From the NCBI GenBank assembly GCA_030770425.1, contig JASJFT010000053.1, forward strand, positions 1 through 64,000: a stretch of DNA of 64,000 bases, read 5' to 3'. Positions 58,501 through 64,000 of this stretch are shown here, piece by piece (position 1 is the stretch's first letter; every line of letters starts with the position of its first letter). The notes beneath the pieces were generated by a model that saw only the letters and a program-made list of their open reading frames with translations, made no database searches and was not told the origin of the DNA. This DNA comes from Darksidea phi. Taxonomy: Eukaryota > Ascomycota > Dothideomycetes > Pleosporales > Lentitheciaceae. Both the position numbers and the translations under genes were made by a program.

Positions 58501-61500
58501 AATAATAACTTATTCTACTATAGCTTTCGTAATACTTTCTTTATATATTTTTTATATTCTTCTAGTATTTCTTTACTATATATAAGAATATCGTCTAGAT
58601 ATACTATATAGAATATATTTAAGTATTTATTTAGTATTTTATTAATAACTAATTAAAATATTACTAGTATATTTATTAGTTTAAATAGTATAACTCTATA
58701 CTTATAGAGTCTATATTAGGTCTTAAATATTATATACTTCTTATATCCTTCTACTATTTAGATTCTATAAAACTCCTTCTAAATATTAAATTTCGTAATC
58801 TACTTAATCTCTTAGAGCTAGTCTATAAGTTCTCTAATTAGTAGTAATAAATATTTATTCTTCTTTATAATATTATTTAAATATCTATAGTCTATATAAA
58901 GTTATAACTTTCTATTTTTCTTTAAGATAAATAGAACTAGTAATACTATAGAGCTTTAACTTTCCCTAATATATTCTCTTTTTAAGTTTTTTATTAAGTA
59001 TTCTTTTAATTCTTCTTATTAATCTACTATTAACGAGTATATAGGTCTAGACTTAAGCTTTATACTCTATTCTAGATATATCTTATAATCTTATTCTTAG
59101 TACTTTAGTAAATTAGTTTCTAGATATTCTTTAAATAACTCTTAGAACTCCTTATAGTCTTAAGGTATTATTAACTATAATTTTTTTTATATAATTATAA
59201 CTCTTTATATTATAATAATACTAACTCTTTATAAGTTCTTCTTATAGATTCTTATAATCTTATAAGGTAAAATTAAGTCTATTCTTTCTTTTTAGAGTAT
59301 ATACTAGATCTTATAGCTAGATCTATCTAATCTTCTAATTCTTACGACTTAAGCTACCTACTTATAGTCTAGTACTTTATATAGCTTCTAATTTATCTAT
59401 AGATTATATATTATTAACTAGTTATAATTAATAATTATATTAGTATCTTTAATTTCTATAATATTAAATCTATAATAGTCTCTAATATTTTCTATCTCTA
59501 AGGTTACTTTTTATATTTTAAGGTAAATTATATCTTCTTTATATTCTATAAATAATCTATCTCTAAGATCTACTTATATAGGTTTTTCTTTAATCTAGTA
59601 GAGAATTTTATATTCCTTTATTAATCTTAATAATAGGAGTATAAACTTAACTTTACTATTTATAATAGCTTAGACTTTTTATCTATAAATCCGCGCGTTT
59701 ATCTTTAATCTAGCTAGTTATTAAATACCCTCTTATATAATTTATAAAGTTATCTTTTAGATACTTTTATTAGTATAACTCTAGTATAGCTAATAATAAT
59801 CTAGTTTTTTAGTTTATTATTATAAAGGTCCTATTCTTTAGGGGTATCCTCTAGTTCTTAGGTTTTTTATTAGAGAGACGGCTTACCTAATTATTCTAAC
59901 TTTAGACTTTCTTCCTTTCTAATTTTTTAAAATATTTTTTAGTTTAGTACTTATTATAGCTTTATTTCTAGGTCTTTATCTAGTAATAGTATATTCTAGT
60001 TAATAGACTTTATATTTACCTTATTATTCTAAATATTATAGTATCCCTACTATATACCTAGGACTCTTAGCTATCTATTAATCTTTAAGTTCTTAGAACT
60101 ATCCCTATTCTTTATTAGATAACTATATTACTCGTATTACTTTATAAGGTACTCCCTCCTCTTAAGATTCTAGTAGAAGATATCCCTTTTTCTTCTAGTC
60201 GTAAGTTCTCTTTATACTAGGTATAGAATATATACCCTTTTATAATATATCTAGTATAAGGCCTCGTAGCTAGGTTTTTTATATATAATTCTATAATTAA
60301 TATCCTATTTATAGTTCTTAGTATCTATTCTAGTTAGTTTATATAGCTATCGCCCTATAGTATATTTTATTAAAAAGTACTTTTTATATTTATTATTATA
60401 ATAGCTATTCTATTCTAGCTATTCTTAGTTCTTATATTCTTTAACCTAATTATTATAATTATAGAGGTAGTATTCTATTATTAGATATTCTTCGTTCTAA
60501 AGATATATATATAAATAATTCTTAAGAAGTATTATAACTTTTTTCTTTTATTATATATAATACTTATATTCCCCTATATACTATATAAATAATAGATTCT
60601 TATAATCTAAACTATCTCGATTCTATATTATCTTATAGCCTTCTAGTCCTTAAAGTTTTAAGACTTAGTCTATTACTTACTAGCCTTAATTACTAGTAAC
60701 GTATACTAGCTCTACTTCTCTAATATAGTATTTTATAATATATTAGCTAGTTCTATATATCTAATATTCGTTATATACTAGTTATTAGAAAATATCTTTT
60801 ATAGCTACTTCTTTTAGCTTTAAGAGTCTTAATTCTTTTATTTCGAGCTCTAGATCTTCTTATTATTAAGAAACTTTCTTAACCTCGTTCTATCTACTAG
60901 CGTCGTACTATATCTTAGGTATTAAATTAGATTTAGTTTTCTTTTTTTTATTATATCTAATTATATTTATATATCTAATACTATTCTAGTTTTCTATATT
61001 TTTTCTTTTATTATTATATTCTTTAGTAAAGTATCCCTATATACTATAGTATAGATATACTTTTTTATTTTAATATTATTTTATCTTATTTATTAAAACT
61101 TTTTATAACTTCTTATTTTACTTACGTTTCTTATTCTTTAAATATTTCTTTTTCTAGACTATATTAATATTTATTTTATTATAATTCTTATAGAATCTAT
61201 ACTTTTAAGCTATCTATTCTTTTCTATAAACTCTTATTAATCTTATAGTATCTTACTTCTTAAGTACTTATTTATATAGTCGATTATTAATATAGATTAC
61301 TATCTTAATTAATTCTATTAAATTATCTAATTTTTTAAATTAGACTAACTTATTCTTAATTAGCTTCTTAAGTTTATTATAGTATATAACTATAAGAGGT
61401 ATATTATTCTATTTAATCTTATACTATAACTATTTAAATTTAATAGTATATATACTTACTAATTTAGTCTACCTTAGCCTTTAAATCTAGTATTCGACCT

Positions 61501-62013
61501 ATTAGATCTTATTAATATCTTTAAAGACTATACGTATTTATTTCTTAAATAAATTCTAATCTTTAAATACTATTTTTATTTCGTTATATTACTTTAATAA
61601 GAAGTCTTTATTTACTATATAATTATTAATTAGGGGTTATATCTATATAACTACTTTACCTATTATATATATACCTATAGTAAGAATCTTATTCTAGTTA
61701 CTAGTAAATATAGTAAAGTTAAACTAGTAGTATAGATCTAATTATATAAAAAATAGTCTTAAGCCTTTTTTTCTACTATTATATTTTTCTAGTATTAGGA
61801 TTTTTAACTTCGTCTTAAGTCCTACTTATACCTATTATAGTAATTCTTATAGTAATATTATAGCCTATTATAACTTAACTATCTAAACTACTTATTATTA
61901 GATTAGAATTACTAGGTTTATTATTAGAGCTCTAGTTACGCTCTCTTTAGAGGTATTATATAAGCTAGATAGAGTTACTATATTAATATAATCTTAGTTT
62001 AAAGTAGTTAATA

Positions 62014-62394
62014 TATTATATATTATATATACCTTTATATAGAATCTAGGTTAGAGCTAATAGAATATTTATTATACTATTAGTTTCTAATAGATTAAGA
62101 TTAAGTTAATAAATTCTATTATTAAAATAACTACTTAGAAAAAGATCTAATCTTATTCGTAAGTATTAGATAAAGAACTAAAGATTAACTATAAAGAATT
62201 AAGATAGAAAATCTAGGAGATCCTCTACTCTCTTATATCTATTCTACTTTACCTTACTCTACTTACTCTATTCGCTAAGATATAGATTAACTAGATTATT
62301 ATTATATAATATTAGATTACTAACTAAGCCCCTATCTTAGCTTCTAACCTTCTTAGGGTACTCTATATTCTATAGTTTACGTAGGGTTATAATA
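62014..62394 (-). repeat. 5' LTR of the gypsy element (381 bp)
   Basis: Direct repeat of 55,084-55,518 except for transition differences and absence of one 54-bp unit, which accounts exactly for the length gap. The primer-binding site should lie at about 61,995-62,013 but is too decayed to name the tRNA. Confidence 0.88.
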
Positions 62395-62399
62395 TTAAT

Positions 62400-62490
62400 C
62401 TATTACTAGTACTATTTTAATAGAATTCTAATATATTATTAAACTACGTAGCTTTTTATACGCGAAAAGTTAATAAGGTTAACTACTCGC
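62400..62490 (+). mobile_element. Fot1/pogo copy B, 3' part beyond the insertion
   Basis: TTCTAATATATTATTAAACT and the following CTTTTTATACG..AAAAGTTAATAAG match copy A at about 647-703. This shows that the gypsy element split a pre-existing Fot1/pogo copy. Confidence 0.7.
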
Positions 62491-63018
62491 TTATATTAAC
62501 TACTCGCTTATAAAATATATTATCTATAGTTATAATAGTAGTATATAATAAGGAGAGAAGGATTATAGATATATCTATTCTACGACGATAGATCTCCTTT
62601 ATATTAATAATACGCCGTCCCTATATTTTCCTATATATTAGCTTACTTAAGTAATAGTAAATTAGTAAGGCTTATATAAATAAGAATTAAGATAGAGTAC
62701 TATCTCGGACGATAATAATCTTACTAGTTTAGTATTAGTACTATATAAAATTCCTTCTTTATATATTTAATAATAACTTAGAAGATAACTAATTCGAGTC
62801 TATTCTATCCTACTTTAGGCTAATAAACTAATTATTCTTAATTCGGATATAGGGTAAATATAAAGTACTATATACTACTACTCGTCTACTAAGACGTTAT
62901 AGGTAACGAGATCTTAGTTACCTAATTATAAATCTCCTCTAAGATACTTTAGATCTATATTAACCTATTAAATCTAATAGGAAAGACTATTATTATTTAC
63001 CCTACTATTTAAATCGTT

Positions 63019-63059
63019 AGAGTATAGCCCTTTTTCTACGTCTAAAGAAGCTATACTCT
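63019..63059. repeat. 10-bp inverted repeat
   Basis: AGAGTATAGC at 63,019-63,028 and its exact reverse complement GCTATACTCT at 63,050-63,059, with a 21-base loop. It sits where the AT-rich block changes to mixed composition, so it may be an element terminus or a hairpin. Confidence 0.6.
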
Positions 63060-63344
63060 CGGTAGAACTATTTCTAATAGAGAAAGTACCGAAAAGCAAC
63101 CGCGAGGAGCTCGCAAGGCGCTACCCTAACTCTTTTAAGAAGACACGAAGCGTGGGAAGGCTTACTACAATAATACCGAAGTTTTGCTCAAGGCTGCTCT
63201 ACGAGTTAGTTATGAATAACACTATATACATACTATATTACTTACGCTGACCATATCTATAGATCTACAAGGCCATCTAAGGACATGTTAATAGGTTTCT
63301 TATTATAGTATATAACGATATCTATACTTATATGTAGAGTCGCT

Positions 63345-64000
63345 CTAGTTGGTGAAGTTCTCGTATATAATCATCCGAGCCATCGAGCAACCAGTCGCAA
63401 ACAGGCCAAGGGCGATGATAGTAGATATAGCAACTTTCTGCCTGGTTGTGATCTTCAGGTTCCAGACAACGTATATAGGCATGGTTGTGAAGATGAAGTC
63501 TGTCACGATGTTGCTAACTTCTCCGCATCAGCGCGATACACCAGACAGGTTCTCAGGACGCCTTTCTTACCATTCAATAGGTAATTTATAGCTACCAATG
63601 TGCTCCGAGGCCAGCAACCTTTTCGATTGAGCGCATAATCCCAGTTTGTCTTGAACGGACGGCATCCAGCCGTCAAGGTAATAATTCCGATCAAGCCCAC
63701 AGACGTAACCACGAAAATGAGTGGGCCCATCGCCCATCGTAGCTTTTTGCTGTCTGAGATCCTAAGTATCATTACTGCGATAGATACTTTGGTGAGGGTG
63801 ATCGATATGACGGCAGGAATCTGTGCGATCGTGCTCCGGGTCCGCAGCTCGTCGTTCATCCAGCTTTTGCTGCCATTTTCGGACCGTCTCGAGGCAAGCA
63901 TCTCGCGCTCGGTATTGCTTCGAGTGCAGAAATCGAGGAAGTCCTTTAGACAGTTCGGGCATACCTCGTTCGAATGACCAAAAGCGAGTGCAGAAATCCG
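63345..64000 (-). CDS. rhodopsin-fold membrane protein, partial, ends at repeat border
   Basis: The minus strand carries at least two exons: from beyond the window edge to 63,571, and 63,345-63,520, joined by a 50-bp GT..AG intron (63,521-63,570). The reading includes IPAVISITLTKVSIAVMILRI, MGPLIFVVTSVGLIGIITLTAGCRPFKTNWDY, a GCW segment, then VSNIVTDFIFTTMPIYVVWNLKI and ISTIIALGLFATGCSMARMI. These are helices 3 to 6 of the SAT4/Pth11-type family. It stops at TAG (63,345-63,347) straight after NFTN, so helix 7 and the cytoplasmic tail are missing. Just upstream of the reading near the window edge, NEVCPNCLKDFLDFC is an odd Cys-bearing stretch. Either the 3' end was lost to the repeat block or a further 3' exon is unrecognisable. 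Probably a pseudogene. Confidence 0.7.

Larger units (their letters stand above)
55084..62394 (-). mobile_element. Ty3/gypsy LTR retrotransposon, RIP-inactivated
   Basis: A 7,311-bp element flanked by direct TTAAT duplications (55,079-55,083 and 62,395-62,399). LTRs are 55,084-55,518 and 62,014-62,394. All recognisable protein motifs lie on the minus strand in gypsy order. A degraded CCHC zinc knuckle of Gag is at 61,016-61,057. Reverse transcriptase YLDDILIYS is at 58,575-58,601. The RNase H aspartate region is at 58,120-58,157. The integrase core (about 56,950-57,250) includes a DKLF..KF segment and IDSQIERIN. Each is interrupted by stops and by Cys/His-to-Tyr changes expected from C-to-T and G-to-A. 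A purine run (AAAAAAGGAAGTAAG on the minus strand) adjoins the 3' LTR as polypurine tract. No open frame survives. Confidence 0.9.
54480..63340. repeat. AT-rich, RIP-decayed repeat block with nested transposons
   Basis: About 8.9 kb with the same texture as 1-1,985. It contains Fot1/pogo copy B interrupted by a gypsy-type LTR element, plus unassigned flanks (54,480-54,726 and about 62,490-63,060). CG words return gradually between 63,060 and 63,340. Confidence 0.92.

Noticed and set aside
1..64000. CRISPR array, operon or bacterial origin of replication
   Set aside because: Spliced genes and RIP-type repeats show nuclear fungal DNA; no regularly spaced repeats of CRISPR type were seen.

Overview
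The window reads as nuclear DNA of a filamentous ascomycete, most likely a dothideomycete close to Pleosporales. That placement is my judgement from gene style, not a database hit. The supporting signs are genes with short introns (about 47-150 bp, GT..AG), several fungus-specific families (fungal NLRs, Pth11/SAT4-type rhodopsin-fold membrane proteins, DUF2235 hydrolase), and a sharp split between balanced gene-bearing DNA and extremely AT-rich, stop-riddled repeat DNA with the C-to-T / G-to-A decay typical of repeat-induced point mutation (RIP).

Layout. 1-1,985 is an AT-rich RIP block holding the decayed 3' part of a Fot1/pogo-type transposon and an isolated LTR in inverse orientation. 1,986-20,454 is an accessory, defence-like region: an ankyrin-gene stump, an intact ankyrin-deaminase-fold gene, a Fot1/pogo transposase with four nonsense codons, a RAD5/HLTF-like SNF2-RING helicase, and two STAND/NLR genes. 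NLR-1 shares a 260-bp divergent promoter region with the helicase; NLR-2 lies tail-to-tail with NLR-1. A small AT island with a GC-rich palindromic edge closes this region. 20,455-47,657 is mostly housekeeping or ordinary metabolic genes: PhoD-type phosphatase, medium-chain reductase, Mediator MED7, DUF2235 hydrolase, Git1/phosphate-type MFS transporter, a rhodopsin-fold membrane protein, PEX11, cap methyltransferase ABD1 divergent from proteasome RPN7, alanine aminotransferase and an F-box-like protein. 47,658-53,268 holds a small secreted six-cysteine protein, a 715-residue membrane protein of unknown function, and the 3' end of a single-pass membrane protein. 54,480-63,344 is a second RIP block: a 7.3-kb Ty3/gypsy element on the minus strand (LTRs 435 and 381 bp, 5-bp target duplication TTAAT) nested in a second copy of the same Fot1/pogo remnant seen at the left edge. 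63,345-64,000 carries part of another rhodopsin-fold gene that ends at the repeat border.

The exon models were read by hand from splice signals; for each multi-exon gene whose total I give, the summed exon length is divisible by three and the conserved motifs join in frame. The strongest candidate for a little-described system is the 2.4-19.5 kb block: an ankyrin-fused deaminase-like protein, two architecturally different NLRs and a SNF2-RING helicase placed next to transposon debris. A joint function for these genes is inference only.
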